DNA of 64,000 bases from Ectobius pallidus (GCA_964059195.1 CAXKWD010000001.1:212978484-213042483), one strand, 5' to 3'; counted from the first letter of the stretch, positions 10,886-22,670 are shown. Notes: generated by a model from the letters alone, not told the origin. Numbers and translations: made by a program.

Positions 10886-11156
10886 GACAATCTTATTTTC
10901 ACTGCTTCTTTTGATTGTTTATGCTTTCTTTCTTCAATTGTATAATATTGTCCTAAAGCAAGTTTATTCAAATTTAAGTCAATTTTGTTAAGTTAAACTT
11001 TACAAGTATTATGTATTGAATCCAATGTAGCACATTCAAATTCACTAAAAAAACTATTTCATCTAATGGAAAACCTAAAACAGTGTTTTTAAAAACCTAA
11101 AAATCCGGTCCCTAGTGATAACATTATCCGCGATTACATTAAGCGGCGTTCACTGT

Positions 11157-11255
11157 ATATTAATCTCTCATTTTCAAGTTTGGCAAAGCATTGCATTTTT
11201 GTTACTTCCAAGGTATACTAATGATGTAATCACTGAATGTATATACTCACGGCGC
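11157..11255 (-). repeat. Diverged duplicate of 6938-7060
   Basis: CTCATTTTCAAGTTTGGCAA, GTTACTTCCAAGGTATACTA and ATGATGTAATCACTGA have counterparts in the same order at 6938-7060. The two copies bracket the pogo-like element. Confidence 0.55.
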
Positions 11256-11762
11256 TGAACAGTAAAAGTGAATCTGTACTAATATCGTGTAATACTGTAT
11301 TCCTCGCTGTCTGTAGCTTGTTACAGAGCCTAATTAAATTAATTACTGTTGTATCTGTAATGCTCTTCCATTCCCAGCAGCAGTGGAAATATAAATATTA
11401 ATACCACAGAGGGAGCAAGTATTTCACCTTGTTACACAGCGTATGCCGCACCTCAGAGATGAAATTAATTACAGCGTACGCCGCTTAAGGGTGGAGACCG
11501 CATTCCCCGGCTAACACCGCTACGAATGCGAGAGATCCCTTCAAATAAGAGCTTTTTATTTGTGACAAACCGGCTGTCAGGACTAATCATAGGAATGCAT
11601 CTGTTACTGGAATGAAGAATGTCTATTCAATGATAACGACGATAGCCTGCCCTTTTCATAGTCACAAATGCGCTGGAAGTATGATAGAAATTCGTTCATT
11701 GTGAAGGGAAGTTCTATGGTAAACTATGGTTTCGTTTGGTGGTTTTCAGTTCATATGATTTT
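11256..11762. other. Mostly unassigned; short pogo-like end at 11471
   Basis: A ~20-base stretch CAGCGTACGCCGCTTAAGG at about 11472-11490 resembles the pogo-like termini. The rest shows no repeat match or frame. Confidence 0.4.
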
Positions 11763-12760
11763 TTTTTGCACGACGTAACTAATTAGTGGTACTTACGAAT
11801 ATTGTTGCCGTGGATCGTAACTTGACATTCCCGCACGCAATCTGGTTGCTATGAAAACAAAAGAAATCTCCGTGCGGTAAAAATTACAAAAAGCACAAGT
11901 GCCGTAAGTAAAATCATCATAATACAAGCCTTTATGGAAACCGGAACTAAGGCCCCCTAGTTTGTGGCCACAAATATTCGGTCCCCATAACAACCAACAC
12001 ATGCGAATCACTTTCTCAGATATAACATCTATCTTCAATAATGTATATACATAATATTTTCAGCTAATATCTCAATTAATATAAATAAATTGATATAAAT
12101 AATCATCGTGCAAAAAACAGCATGCAATACTCGTGCCGTAAGCGCATAACGGATCTCGTTTTTTCAAACTCTTTCCTCGATCCGTATGCATCGCTTACGG
12201 CACTTGTATCGCAATATACTATTTCAGTCGACAGCAATAATAATTTGCTATTTTGTATTGGTATTAAGAGGGGTATACACTACTCATAGCTAAGAAAGTG
12301 CAGTTTTTAAATTCATCATTTCTTCTAAGGAGTAAAAATAATTATTACATTATATTTACCAACAATTACATAGTTTTGTACATAAATGGTATAAATTACT
12401 TAATTTTATTCTTATTTAAATTGTTTTCCTTAGCAAATATAAATAATTAAACGGATAGAACGAATCTTTGCTTCCGTATGGGCATAAAAATTCTAAATGA
12501 AACAATTAAAACGTACCACAGACTCATGGACCTTACCCAAATCTTGCATAAACAATTAAAACAATTTATTAAAAAAACTAAAATCCCGGTTTCGACGTGC
12601 ATTTCACGATTAAAGTGCGATGCCCGGGGAAAAACGACCTTATATTTGAGTACCCTAGCCCAAAAAACCCCCGCCTAGTGAGTTTCCTCAAGTCGTTCAA
12701 TGCTCTTTTTGTCCCCGTTGCTATGGCAATTCATTTCACAATTTAATACTGTCTTGTTAA
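11763..12760 (+). repeat. Dispersed repeat family F, longest copy
   Basis: The start TTTTTTGCACGACGTAACTA is followed by GTGGTACTTACGAA and TTGACATTCCCGCACGC, shared with 21056. An internal palindrome pairs GTGCCGTAAGCGCATAACGG (about 12133) with its near-complement ending TTACGGCAC (about 12201). The distal part (AAAAAACCCCCGCCTAGTGA, 12660) is shared with 40961-41060 and 56080-56220. The class is unknown. Confidence 0.65.
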
Positions 12761-12779
12761 TAGGTGGCGTTGGCTGTGC

Positions 12780-12890
12780 GCTCATCACATTACAGGAATT
12801 GGCCTTAAACATACTTCAAGACTCGCTCCATTTTGCCCATAACCATTTGTAGCCTATTCTAAATATATTTTAATGAATAGGCAGGGTGTC
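12780..12890 (-). repeat. Fragment of dispersed repeat family I
   Basis: The reverse complement aligns with 7330-7430 through TTGGCCTTAAACATACTTC and CCATAACCATTTGTA. The copy here has TAGCCTA where the other has TA (12850-12856 against 7351-7352). Confidence 0.6.
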
Positions 12891-13052
12891 CTTTATTGAT
12901 AGTTGTTTTAAAATTCAGTATAAAAATACAAGAATATTGAAAACCGGAAAATATATTCTCATCTTCAATAAACAATATATAGTTCTTAGAATTGGTTTTA
13001 TTTAGCTGTGTCCTATTGGCACCCTTAATTTAAGGCAGATATCCTTATAGGA

Positions 13053-13339
13053 TGGGGTAGGCCGTAGCGTAGTGGTTGAGGCGCTGCGCTACAAACCGGA
13101 AGGTCTCGGGTTCAATTTCCGATGAGGTCTTTGAGATTTTTCAATTGGCCTAATCCTTCTGGTGGCACTATGGCCTTGGGGTCGACTCAGCCTCTAACAG
13201 AAATGAGTACCAGGAGCAATCCTGGGGTAAAGGCGGCCGGTGCGAAAGGCTGTCAACCTAACAACCTTCATGTACCGAATGTCCAAAATCGGGGAGCCTC
13301 AACCTCCTGCAACCCTCTGGGCCTCCATTGCCTGTATAG
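13053..13339 (+). mobile_element. tRNA-derived SINE (family 1), 5' part, split by an LTR element
   Basis: The tRNA-like head has GTAGCGTAGTGGTTGAGGCG (A-box region) and GGGTTCAATTTCC (B box), followed by a body ending GGGCCTCCATTGCCTGTATAG. The 60-kb copy, read in reverse, continues CTTTATAGGGATCACTCTAC. Here that continuation resumes after the LTR element at 18931. The SINE is therefore the older resident. It is an RNA polymerase III type, non-coding retroposon. Confidence 0.88.
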
Positions 13340-14662
13340 TGCAACCCCGCCCTAAAGGATGAAAAGTGCGGAAGGAAGCTTGGGAAACCAACCCCAGGGA
13401 AGTTAGCCTATTCCCTGAAAACGGGCCCACCCATAGGTATAGTAGGACATCCCGGAGGGGGCACAAAACAGAATGTAAAAGTTCCTGATTCAAAAACAAT
13501 AACAGATAATATATAATTTGGAACCAGATGTTTACAAGACAAAGGAAATTACAAAATTAGTATAGCCTGAAATAAAAAAAACAATAATAATTCACAGCAC
13601 TGTTTACATTTACACTTTTGAATAATAATCCAACAATTTGGACCTTCCGGTGAAATAATTATTCTGTTTACATCAAAATCAGAAGGTGAAAGAGCAACCT
13701 AACCATTATAACAATTTTAAATAAATATTAACACACAGAAGAAGGTGACTTTACAATAGAAAAAGGGGAGGGGTTTACTCAGTAAAATGACACAAGGGAC
13801 GATGGCTTTATTTCATAAAGGCCAGAATCGAAACAAACCGGGGGAAATATAATGTAGGCCTACAAAACAATCTTTAACAAGGGGCAAAATTTAGTAAAAG
13901 GCGGGAAACATTACTGCCATCGGGATGCCTTTTAAAATCCCGATGGACAGGAGAAACGGGCATGGCACAAAGACTAAATACAGACCAAAATAATAGAAGA
14001 AACACGGAACTAAAAATGACTTACCAGACCGCGACACATCAGGTTTGCAAGCAGGCGCAGGGGAGAAGGGAAAGAAACAGACGCCATCATTATAGCTTGA
14101 TGACGCCGACTACTTAGGCTATTACTAAGAAACCCCCCCAGCAACTCAAATAAACAGAAAACCCTTTAAATATTACTACCCAAGCAAAAGGAGACAGAAC
14201 ATATGGTTTCTACGAAGATTCTACCAAAAATACACTACCAAATCAATCAGAGAAACTACCAGCTACCAAGCGCAGAAAGAGGGGAAGGGAATTCTACCGT
14301 TACATAATTACTAAGTTAAAACACAAGAAAGTTAAACTAAAAACCTGTTGCAAACCTGAAGGATACACTGGGACTACATTATCCCACGAACGAAAGCACA
14401 AATACCGAAGAAATTACTTATAAACAAACTAACGAAATGCAACTACGAAAACACGTCAATGCCGAAATAAACCATGCCCATAACTGAAGCCAGAAAAGAC
14501 AAACACTCGCTAAGAGGCTGTACCAAAGGATGAGGGGAGAGGCCAGCGGACCTACGCCCGCGAAAGCATATACAAAAGAGAAGGTCGCGCCATCCAGCGA
14601 CCAAACTTAAAAACATGTACCATTACGCGCGAAAAATAAATACAAATCAAAATAATGGTACA
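13340..14662 (-). repeat. LTR (3' LTR in element orientation)
   Basis: 1323 bp, starting TGCAACCCCGCC and ending TAATGGTACA on the plus strand. I saw no difference from 17608-18930 on reading line by line. Confidence 0.92.
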
Positions 14663-17607
14663 ATCACCACCCCCTAAACTAAAAACCAAGGGTTTTAAAT
14701 TTGAAGCAACACTTAAATAGAATGAGGGAAGAAGAGACTTTAACCAAAATACACATTGATCCTGGTGAAATAAAAAAAAATTAATGCAGATTACAAATAA
14801 AAGAACAGTCTGGAAAGAAAATGGGATGGCACATTGCACACGAGTTCAGAAATCGAAGACATTGTTCAATTAGATGCTCTGAAATATTTCTTGACACTTC
14901 TCCATTACTTGTTTCACATGACAGCCAATACCAGCTACAACTGGACAGGCAGGGCAATGCTGGGATTGGACTAATCCCTTAAAATCCAAAACCAGCCAAC
15001 TTACTGTCTCTAGCCAGGAGACTGAATATTGACTGCGTAGTCACAATCACTTAGAAGAGGAGGGGAGGGTCACAGTAATAATAGGCGGTGTCATACCTTG
15101 ATTTGGTAGGCATCGCGTCCGGTCCCGCCTACCATATTGGTTGCACACTCACATTCACTGGTGACCATCCTCACTAAACCAGTCTGCAGCGACTCATGGT
15201 GAAATTTGACTGTTGGCTGACATTGCAGACGAGGATCTTCAAGATGATATTTTTCAGCTGAAAGACTGCGTCAGCTCAAACAGCACAGGAGGTAGTTTTT
15301 TGGGTAACCCATTTCTTGATGGTGTGTGACTTATAGTTGTTTGTGAGTAAGTCCCCATCTCCATTTCAGAGCCGAGACATTGAAAGTAGCATGTGCATCA
15401 CCATTTCCACCAGAAGTACAGGAGTTTACACTGAAACATTCCAATATCAAGCGGCAGAAAAAATATACAAACAGGAAGGTCCCCCGTAGGGTCATACATA
15501 GTTACAGGTTCAAAATTAGAGCATTTTACAAGGACAGTTACTTTAAAATTGAAATTTAACTTTAACTTTCTGCAGTACTAAATGTTTACTTAAAGGAGAA
15601 ATTAAATTAAAGGTCTTCCCTCAATCTATAAAACTGAAGATGACAAAAGTTTTTGACATAGTATTAATATTACAAAATTACCTTAGTTTTATACCAATTT
15701 TAGTTATGTAGAAATTAATAACTCAAGTTTTAAAGTCCCAAACAAACTCTTACTACATTTATCTTCATTGAAGTTAAAAAAAAATTTCATTATCTTACTA
15801 CTAGAAAAGATTTCATGTGGGACCTCAGACTTCAAAGTGGCTGCAAAACAGATATAAAATTAAACATCAAAACACATAAATTACAGTTGGCTCAAATCTA
15901 TTACCCCAAGCAGTTCAGTGGATCAAAAACTGACGAGCTACAACAAATTGCTGGACTTATTCTTTCCTATATGAATTCTGAATACTACTGCTAGGTGAGC
16001 TAGCTAGAAACTTGAACAGAAAATCTGACAAGATTCATAAAACTTAAACATGCCTGAATTACTACCTCACAATTAATAAAATGCATTGTACTTTTCCTTA
16101 AAGACCCATCCAATGCTATTGGCCCATCACATATACTCCTGATTGCCCCTATCAATATAACCTTAATTCACAAACACACTGGAACGCAGTATCTGGAGGC
16201 TAAAGTACAAGCTGCTCAAGTCGCTCTCACTGAAAAGAAATGAACCCTTCCCTTTGGCTACACCTACCCATAGTACATCCAACTTGGATGCACCAGCTAA
16301 CGCCACACTTAGCCAGTACTTTGCAGAGGCCAGCAACAGCATACCCCGCTGAGCTCCTCACCTTTTCCCCAGGCTAACGGGACTGAAAACCCCACCAAGA
16401 AAAGAAAACACAATTCTATCATAGAGACAACAATGACAAACAATTACTGAGCCTAAATACATGACGCTGCACTCAAATTCCATTACAATTCATAAATTCA
16501 GGACTTACTGCATCTATTTCATTATTTATTTTGACACTATCGGGACAGTAAACTAATCTGACCAATCGAGTGTGAAAAACCCAGCAGCGGCCGAACAACT
16601 AGGCTTCACAGGCGAACAGTAGATAATTAATTGACACTATTCTTGAAGTTAAAATTCAGTATTTACAAGGTCTAGGCCTTAAAATTACTACCTATCCAAC
16701 ACATTTATTCAGTCACATAAATCTCACAACTAACCTACCCACTGTACAAATATTTACATTCTAACCGCACAACTATATGCCACAATATACAAACTATATA
16801 CAATAAACATATCACAGCTACTAGACAACCAGCAGAAGCCTTGACCCACCAGCAACAAACAACATGTCCCCTCCTGGTACCTGGAGAGTCCATGAAGCTC
16901 TCAGCTTTAAACGGCCAGGTCAAAACTCCCACCAAATAGTCACTACTCCATGATCCTAAACCTACCAACTTTCACTCTCGCACAAACACATCTTTTGTTA
17001 AAAGTCAAATTCATGAATAATGAATACAACTAGTCTATTCTTGGTCGTTACTAACCTCACTTCTACAAGCTTTTTCACTATCATCTGTTTAAACTAGTCA
17101 CGGTTAGCAAAATAAATAAGATGGAGAAAACTCACCAAGCCAGAGTTGATCCACTGAAGCATTTACAACAATTCAAAGAACTTCTTTTATGAGTCACCCA
17201 CTATCAGCTGATGTAACAAAAGGCCAAAGTATCACCGCTCTAAATATCACAACACAGGTGTCAGAAAAGCTTGCAATCAGGACCCCAACCAGCACACCCG
17301 GTCCACACATGAAATCACAGTAACAACCAGTTATACCCAATTCATAAAATTTCTTTCAGTACATAGTTTCTCTTTTTTATAAACACCATACAAATTAAAA
17401 TGAATGCTGGAAAAAATGATTAAATTATTAGCCTGAAATAAACAGTGTTTAAATACTTCTAGTGCCTGAAATACAATCTTTAATTAGTACAAAAATTAGG
17501 CCTAGGCTATCAGTAGATTGAACCAAGAACCTTTACAAACTGAAATATTAATTAATTTAATAGACAAAAGGAAAATGTGGACGATAACCGCGCTCTGCAT
17601 TAACAAT
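14663..17607 (-). other. LTR-element interior, non-coding
   Basis: The frames at 14552-14839 and 16735-16968 have no recognisable retroelement domain. The region at about 15040-15290 is somewhat richer in GC. The 2.9-kb non-coding interior is what makes the element a LARD-like passenger. Confidence 0.7.
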
Positions 17608-18930
17608 TGCAACCCCGCCCTAAAGGATGAAAAGTGCGGAAGGAAGCTTGGGAAACCAACCCCAGGGAAGTTAGCCTATTCCCTGAAAACGGGCCCACCC
17701 ATAGGTATAGTAGGACATCCCGGAGGGGGCACAAAACAGAATGTAAAAGTTCCTGATTCAAAAACAATAACAGATAATATATAATTTGGAACCAGATGTT
17801 TACAAGACAAAGGAAATTACAAAATTAGTATAGCCTGAAATAAAAAAAACAATAATAATTCACAGCACTGTTTACATTTACACTTTTGAATAATAATCCA
17901 ACAATTTGGACCTTCCGGTGAAATAATTATTCTGTTTACATCAAAATCAGAAGGTGAAAGAGCAACCTAACCATTATAACAATTTTAAATAAATATTAAC
18001 ACACAGAAGAAGGTGACTTTACAATAGAAAAAGGGGAGGGGTTTACTCAGTAAAATGACACAAGGGACGATGGCTTTATTTCATAAAGGCCAGAATCGAA
18101 ACAAACCGGGGGAAATATAATGTAGGCCTACAAAACAATCTTTAACAAGGGGCAAAATTTAGTAAAAGGCGGGAAACATTACTGCCATCGGGATGCCTTT
18201 TAAAATCCCGATGGACAGGAGAAACGGGCATGGCACAAAGACTAAATACAGACCAAAATAATAGAAGAAACACGGAACTAAAAATGACTTACCAGACCGC
18301 GACACATCAGGTTTGCAAGCAGGCGCAGGGGAGAAGGGAAAGAAACAGACGCCATCATTATAGCTTGATGACGCCGACTACTTAGGCTATTACTAAGAAA
18401 CCCCCCCAGCAACTCAAATAAACAGAAAACCCTTTAAATATTACTACCCAAGCAAAAGGAGACAGAACATATGGTTTCTACGAAGATTCTACCAAAAATA
18501 CACTACCAAATCAATCAGAGAAACTACCAGCTACCAAGCGCAGAAAGAGGGGAAGGGAATTCTACCGTTACATAATTACTAAGTTAAAACACAAGAAAGT
18601 TAAACTAAAAACCTGTTGCAAACCTGAAGGATACACTGGGACTACATTATCCCACGAACGAAAGCACAAATACCGAAGAAATTACTTATAAACAAACTAA
18701 CGAAATGCAACTACGAAAACACGTCAATGCCGAAATAAACCATGCCCATAACTGAAGCCAGAAAAGACAAACACTCGCTAAGAGGCTGTACCAAAGGATG
18801 AGGGGAGAGGCCAGCGGACCTACGCCCGCGAAAGCATATACAAAAGAGAAGGTCGCGCCATCCAGCGACCAAACTTAAAAACATGTACCATTACGCGCGA
18901 AAAATAAATACAAATCAAAATAATGGTACA
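17608..18930 (-). repeat. LTR (5' LTR in element orientation)
   Basis: 1323 bp, same length and apparently the same sequence as 13340-14662. The frame 17518-17784 is a chance frame crossing the LTR border. Confidence 0.92.
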
Positions 18931-18962
18931 ATAGGGAACACTTTACTTTTATCCTAACAGGA
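18931..18962 (+). mobile_element. SINE family 1, 3' end after the LTR insertion
   Basis: ATAGGGAACACTTTACTTTT continues the SINE interrupted at 13339, compared with the intact copy at 60255-60556. The first four bases are the duplicated target. Confidence 0.8.
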
Positions 18963-19345
18963 TCCCCCCCCCCTCACTGTTTTCTTTGGAGTTCTGCATT
19001 TGTTTGTATATTGTATGAGAAATTTCGTCTCACGCATTTAAGGAGGCTGCAGAGAGTTTGATGTTCCGGGATACAAGCCTGGCACTGATATCGCGAGGCG
19101 GCCAGGTGCAGGCACACCCTGCGATAAGCCAGAGTTTGTCGTGCGACACGTGCGTATTATTGTGACATTAGTGTGGAAATGTAATTTGGGTCAGTCCGTC
19201 TGGCTCCAATCTCCAGAGGACGTTTCTGGAATAGAAATACCGGCCGTAGTCACGAACTCCGGAGTCTGCCTGGAAAGTGACCAGGTCACTGTTAAAGTGA
19301 CAATTAACTATAAATAGGCTATTAGAGTCTGGTAAGGTATTCGAA
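18963..19345. other. No recognised feature; C-run then GC-richer DNA
   Basis: A run of cytosines follows the SINE end. 19020-19300 is GC-richer than average without a frame or repeat match. Confidence 0.4.
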
Positions 19346-19440
19346 ATATTTATTTATTTATTTATTTAACCTGGCCGAGTTAAGGCCTTAAGGCCTTCTC
19401 TGCCACTCAGTCAGGCCAAAAACATGAAATAGGCCTACAT
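19346..19440 (-). mobile_element. LINE-E 3' end fragment
   Basis: (ATTT)n, then AACCTGGCCGAGTTAAGGCC and CTCTGCCACTCAGTCAGG, match 56805-56870 and 59731-59800. At 56805 this 3' end belongs to a LINE with an RT fragment. Confidence 0.75.
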
Positions 19441-19899
19441 CTCTCTCTGTAGTCATCAGATTTACAACTGGTTTGATGCAATTCTCCAGTTCTTCCTATC
19501 TTGAGCCAGTCTCTTCATGTCTTCATATTTTTTACATCCAAAATCGCCAATAATCTGTTTTGCATATTCTAATCGTGGTCTTCCCTTACAATTTTTCCCC
19601 TCTATTGTTCCTTCTAATATAGTGTTGACCAAGCCTGGATGCCTCATAATGTGCCCCACTAGTCTGGCCCTTCTTCTAATGAGTGTCGTCCATAGACTTC
19701 TTTGCTCCTCTATTCTTTCTAAGACCTCTTCGTTAGATATTCTGTCAGTCCACCTGATTTTCAACATTCGTCTATAGCACCACATTTCAAAAGCTTCTAT
19801 TTTATGCCTTTCACTTTTTCCTAAAGTCCACGTCTCACTGCCATAGAGTGCTATGCTCCAAACATATAACTTTAGAAATATGAAATACATATTAATCAT
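19441..19899 (-). pseudogene. Non-LTR retrotransposon (LINE-C) RT C-terminal fragment
   Basis: A 145-codon minus-strand frame reads LYGSETWTLGKSERHKIEAF, WCYRRMLKIRWTDRISNEEV and later RRRARLVGHIMRHPGL, the classic thumb and tail region after the reverse transcriptase of insect endonuclease-RT LINEs. The catalytic FADD region is not included. It is a 5'-truncated remnant whose 3' end meets the LINE-E tail at 19440. Confidence 0.85.
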
Positions 19900-20127
19900 A
19901 AAAATAAATTTAAAAAAACACGAAATGGTGTATCCGAGATGGGTATTTATTTGCTCATCAGTTGGATTTGAAGAAGCGATTTTTTTTTCAGAGAACGGTA
20001 CACAGATGGATAACTTGAAAAAGAAATTTCATTTCATTACACGACTTTTCGGTTTTCAGTTTTAATTACAGGCAGACACACACACATACCTTTTTTTCTA
20101 CCCAGGGAACCTGAAAACGTGTGTGTG
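19900..20127. other. No recognised feature
   Basis: Short AT-rich spacer; the frame 19853-20065 has no motif. Confidence 0.4.
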
Positions 20128-20184
20128 TTTCTTTTCTTCTTCTTCTTCTTCTTCTTCTTCTTCTTCTTCTTCTTCTTCTTCTTC
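20128..20184. repeat. (TTC)n microsatellite
   Basis: About nineteen TTC units in a nearly perfect run. Confidence 0.95.
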
Positions 20185-20771
20185 TGACAACTTAATATCG
20201 AATTTCAAGTTTGAACACAATGCTTCACGTACCTGCACCTTTCATATGGGTAGAAAAAGTAGTCTATAAATGTTTATAGCCTATAGGCTATAAGGTCTAG
20301 AATATTTCTTTCAACATAGAAACGAGATACTCAACCGTTTATGTTAGGTAGTTCAGATAGTATTAAACAATTTGCTCTGGGATCGTTTTGCATTGTGTGG
20401 TTCTTGTAAGAAACGTAGATAGGAGTTCAAATGCAATCTTAATCCATGATCACATAATTTTTACCTGTTTCCAATCTCTCTTCTAATCTTAATCTTATAG
20501 GTATCTTATCACGCGATTATGGATAATTCAGTAGAAAATCTTTAATAACTACGTAGATTTCTCAATCGGTTTCTTTTGTTTAATACATACATATATTGCG
20601 TAGGGAGACAACGCACGTACATAATTTCACAGTGATTCCTTCTTAGAAGGTAAAGTTTTTGGCAATTGATTCTCCCACAAAACGTGCATATCAAAAAGCT
20701 CTGCTCTTGGTTCATTTCTACAGATCACTTATTTGGAAAGTGTTTCCGTATACCTGATATTGTTATACGAT
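20185..20771. other. No recognised feature
   Basis: Moderately AT-rich with no frame or repeat match. It contains the double motif TAGCCTATAGGCTA near 20277. Confidence 0.4.
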
Positions 20772-20804
20772 TCAAAATAAAATAAAATAAAATAAAATAA
20801 AATA
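20772..20804. repeat. (AAAAT)n microsatellite
   Basis: Six to seven AAAAT units. Confidence 0.9.
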
Positions 20805-20864
20805 CGTAAAAATAAACGTTGAAGAATTGTGCAGTCAAACTTCATATTTACATGACGTAGCTTG

Positions 20865-20973
20865 TACGAGGGATAATCAAATGAAAACCGCAATTCATTT
20901 TTTCCCCACTATTTTAATGCATGAAGAATGCTTGCTTGTACACTATTTTTCTATATAGTCCTATTATATAACT
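20865..20973 (+). mobile_element. mariner-like 5' end fragment
   Basis: A TA followed by CGAGGGATAATCAAATGAAA resembles mariner termini and is close to the complement of the 3' terminus at 42850 (CGAGGGCCGTCCACAAAGTA). Only ~100 bases are kept before family G begins. Confidence 0.5.
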
Positions 20974-22080
20974 ACTAGCAGGTGCCCGCGGCTTCGCCCG
21001 CGATTACTTACTCAGCTGCTAGATATTGTGTTTAAATCATTTTTGCACTCCTTAGCTAGTAAGTGGTACTTACGAACGTTGTTTACATGGATCGTAAGTT
21101 GACATTCCCACACAGTCTTGTTGCTAAGGGCGGTTGCGATGAGGTTAAATTACTTACGGTCCAAGCGCTACGTCATAATTCATTACGATACACTTCATAA
21201 TACAAGCCTTTATGGGCACGGCCCCCAGGACAAATATTCGGTTCCCATAACAACAAACACATGCGAATCACTTTCTGAAATAAACATCTATTTTCAAGAG
21301 TGTATTTACATAATATTTTCAGGTAATATCACAATTAATATAATTAAATTGATATAAATAATCATCATGCAAAAAATAGCATGCAACACACGGGCCGTAA
21401 AGGCATTTACGGGTCTCGAAAACTTAAAAACCCTCGGCTGCGCCTCGGGATTTCAATCTGTTTCCTCGACCCGTAAACGTGCCTTACGGCACTTGTATCG
21501 CAATATACTATTATTTAACAGAAAAATAATTAAAACATTACATTTATTAACACTGACATCGTTTTTACATAATTTGCAGGAAATAAATAATTTTACTCTT
21601 CATTATATTGTTTAACGTTAAAAATATAAATAAACAAACAAACAAACGAACAAAACGAATCATATGCTGTCATATGGGCATAGACTACAAATTCGAAATG
21701 AAATGATTAAAATGAAACATAGATTCATGAACTTTACCAAAATCATGCATAAACAATTTTATTATAACGATTGTCAAGTCTCGTTTCATTTATTTCCTAA
21801 GCTTTATGTGAAGACTGTCAACAATACTGTTGTCAAGTGAACTGTGATTTGGATTTGATAATTCTGTGTAAAAAGGGATTAAGTATTCTCAAAAACATTT
21901 AATTTTTTGCATTTAAAATCAAAATTTTTCAAAATCCTTTCTTATTGAGCACCTACATTATGAAACGAAGGTACTGTCAAAATTCCAAGTCTCTACCTGT
22001 TATAGTTTAGGCTCTACGTTGATTCTCTGTCATTAAGTCAGTCAATCAGGACAAAGCCTTTTAGGCTATATATATACAGA
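20974..22080 (+). repeat. Composite of dispersed repeat families G and F
   Basis: It starts ACTAGCAGGTGCCCGCGGCT then TCGCCCGCG, as at 40627, and ends ACAAAGCCTTTTAGGCTATA with a TA run, as at 41425-41445. Between them, 21056-21770 matches family F at 11763-12550, including the palindrome CCGTAAAGGC ... GCCTTACGGC. The class is unknown. Such ACTAGC...GCCCGCG repeats are abundant in arthropod genomes. Confidence 0.6.
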
Positions 22081-22670
22081 GATAAACCACAAGAAAGATG
22101 AAGTGTTGGCCAACTGAGAAGGCACTGGTGTGATCAGTTCAATTGACACTATGTAGAGACGGAACAGGCCATAAATGGCCTAAACCGTATTGTTAATGAC
22201 GATTATTATTATTATAAAATTATGGAGTTGGTTAGAAACTTAGGCTACACTAAGGAAAAATCTGTTCGACTCTACAGTTTTTCGCAGTGTACAGTATTTC
22301 ACCTGTAGCCCATTGTTTTAAATCCAAGTAGAACTTCCTTCCAATGGAATGCCGCCTCAGAGAAAATCCTCAGCGGATTAATGTTATCAAAGCGGTAAAG
22401 TCCAGGAGCTGTATGGATTGATTTTTAGGACAAGAGCTTCTGGCGATTAACAATACCCGAGTGCTACTTCTTCGGCTGACTGACAAGAACCTGATGCGGG
22501 GAAAGTTTATTAAACGATCTCCAAGCAACCATTGGCGCCGTAAGTCGCCGAGTGGAATGCCGTTGAATCCTTTATTATATAAAAAAAGGAGAAGCGTGTA
22601 GAAGTAGTAGTGGTAATGATAATCCAATACATTAGTTTCACATGTGTCCACGGTCAGTTACCATCCGGCC
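22081..22670. other. Unassigned; mixed-composition DNA upstream of a possible first exon
   Basis: 22360-22610 has balanced base composition and no repeat match. The minus-strand frame 22370-22651 has no recognisable domain. It could be promoter-proximal single-copy DNA. Confidence 0.3.

Larger units (their letters stand above)
7695..11114 (+). mobile_element. hAT element with transposase remnant, split by a LINE
   Basis: The termini TAGGGATCGGATTCTTAGAT and the complement of CCGGTCCCTA are flanked by an exact 8-bp duplication GTGATAAC (7687-7694 and 11115-11122). Without the LINE at 8114-10789 it measures about 740 bases. It keeps only the C-terminal end of a transposase on the plus strand. 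Subterminal ACCTAAA-type motifs recur at both ends. It is inserted in the right end of a pogo-like element. Confidence 0.9.
7100..11155 (+). mobile_element. pogo-like DNA transposon holding nested insertions
   Basis: The left terminus CAGTGTACGCCGCTTATTGA and the complement of the right terminus CAGTGAACGCCGCTTAATGT form an inverted pair. TA flanks both sides (7098-7099 and 11156-11157), consistent with the TA target of pogo/Tc1-mariner elements. A hAT element (7695-11114) and a family I repeat (about 7207-7500) sit inside. Without the hAT element only about 640 bases remain, so this is a non-autonomous derivative. It shares its interior with 35522-38858. Confidence 0.85.
13340..18930 (-). 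mobile_element. Non-autonomous LTR retrotransposon (LARD-like), 5591 bp
   Basis: Two direct repeats of 1323 bp (13340-14662 and 17608-18930) flank a 2945-bp interior, with a 4-bp duplication ATAG at 13336-13339 and 18931-18934. LTR ends are TG...CA on either strand. A purine-rich GGGGGTGGTGA tract, read on the minus strand, directly precedes the LTR at 14662, so the element runs minus. The interior has no gag, protease, RT or integrase frame, so proteins must come from another element. No primer-binding site was recognised. A 4-bp duplication suits Ty3/gypsy or related groups, but the class is not proven. Confidence 0.9.

Noticed and set aside
17518..17784. 88-codon plus-strand frame with PxxGKLAYSLKTGPP
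   Set aside because: It crosses the LTR border, and its distal part would be equally present in the other LTR at 13350; there is no retroelement domain.
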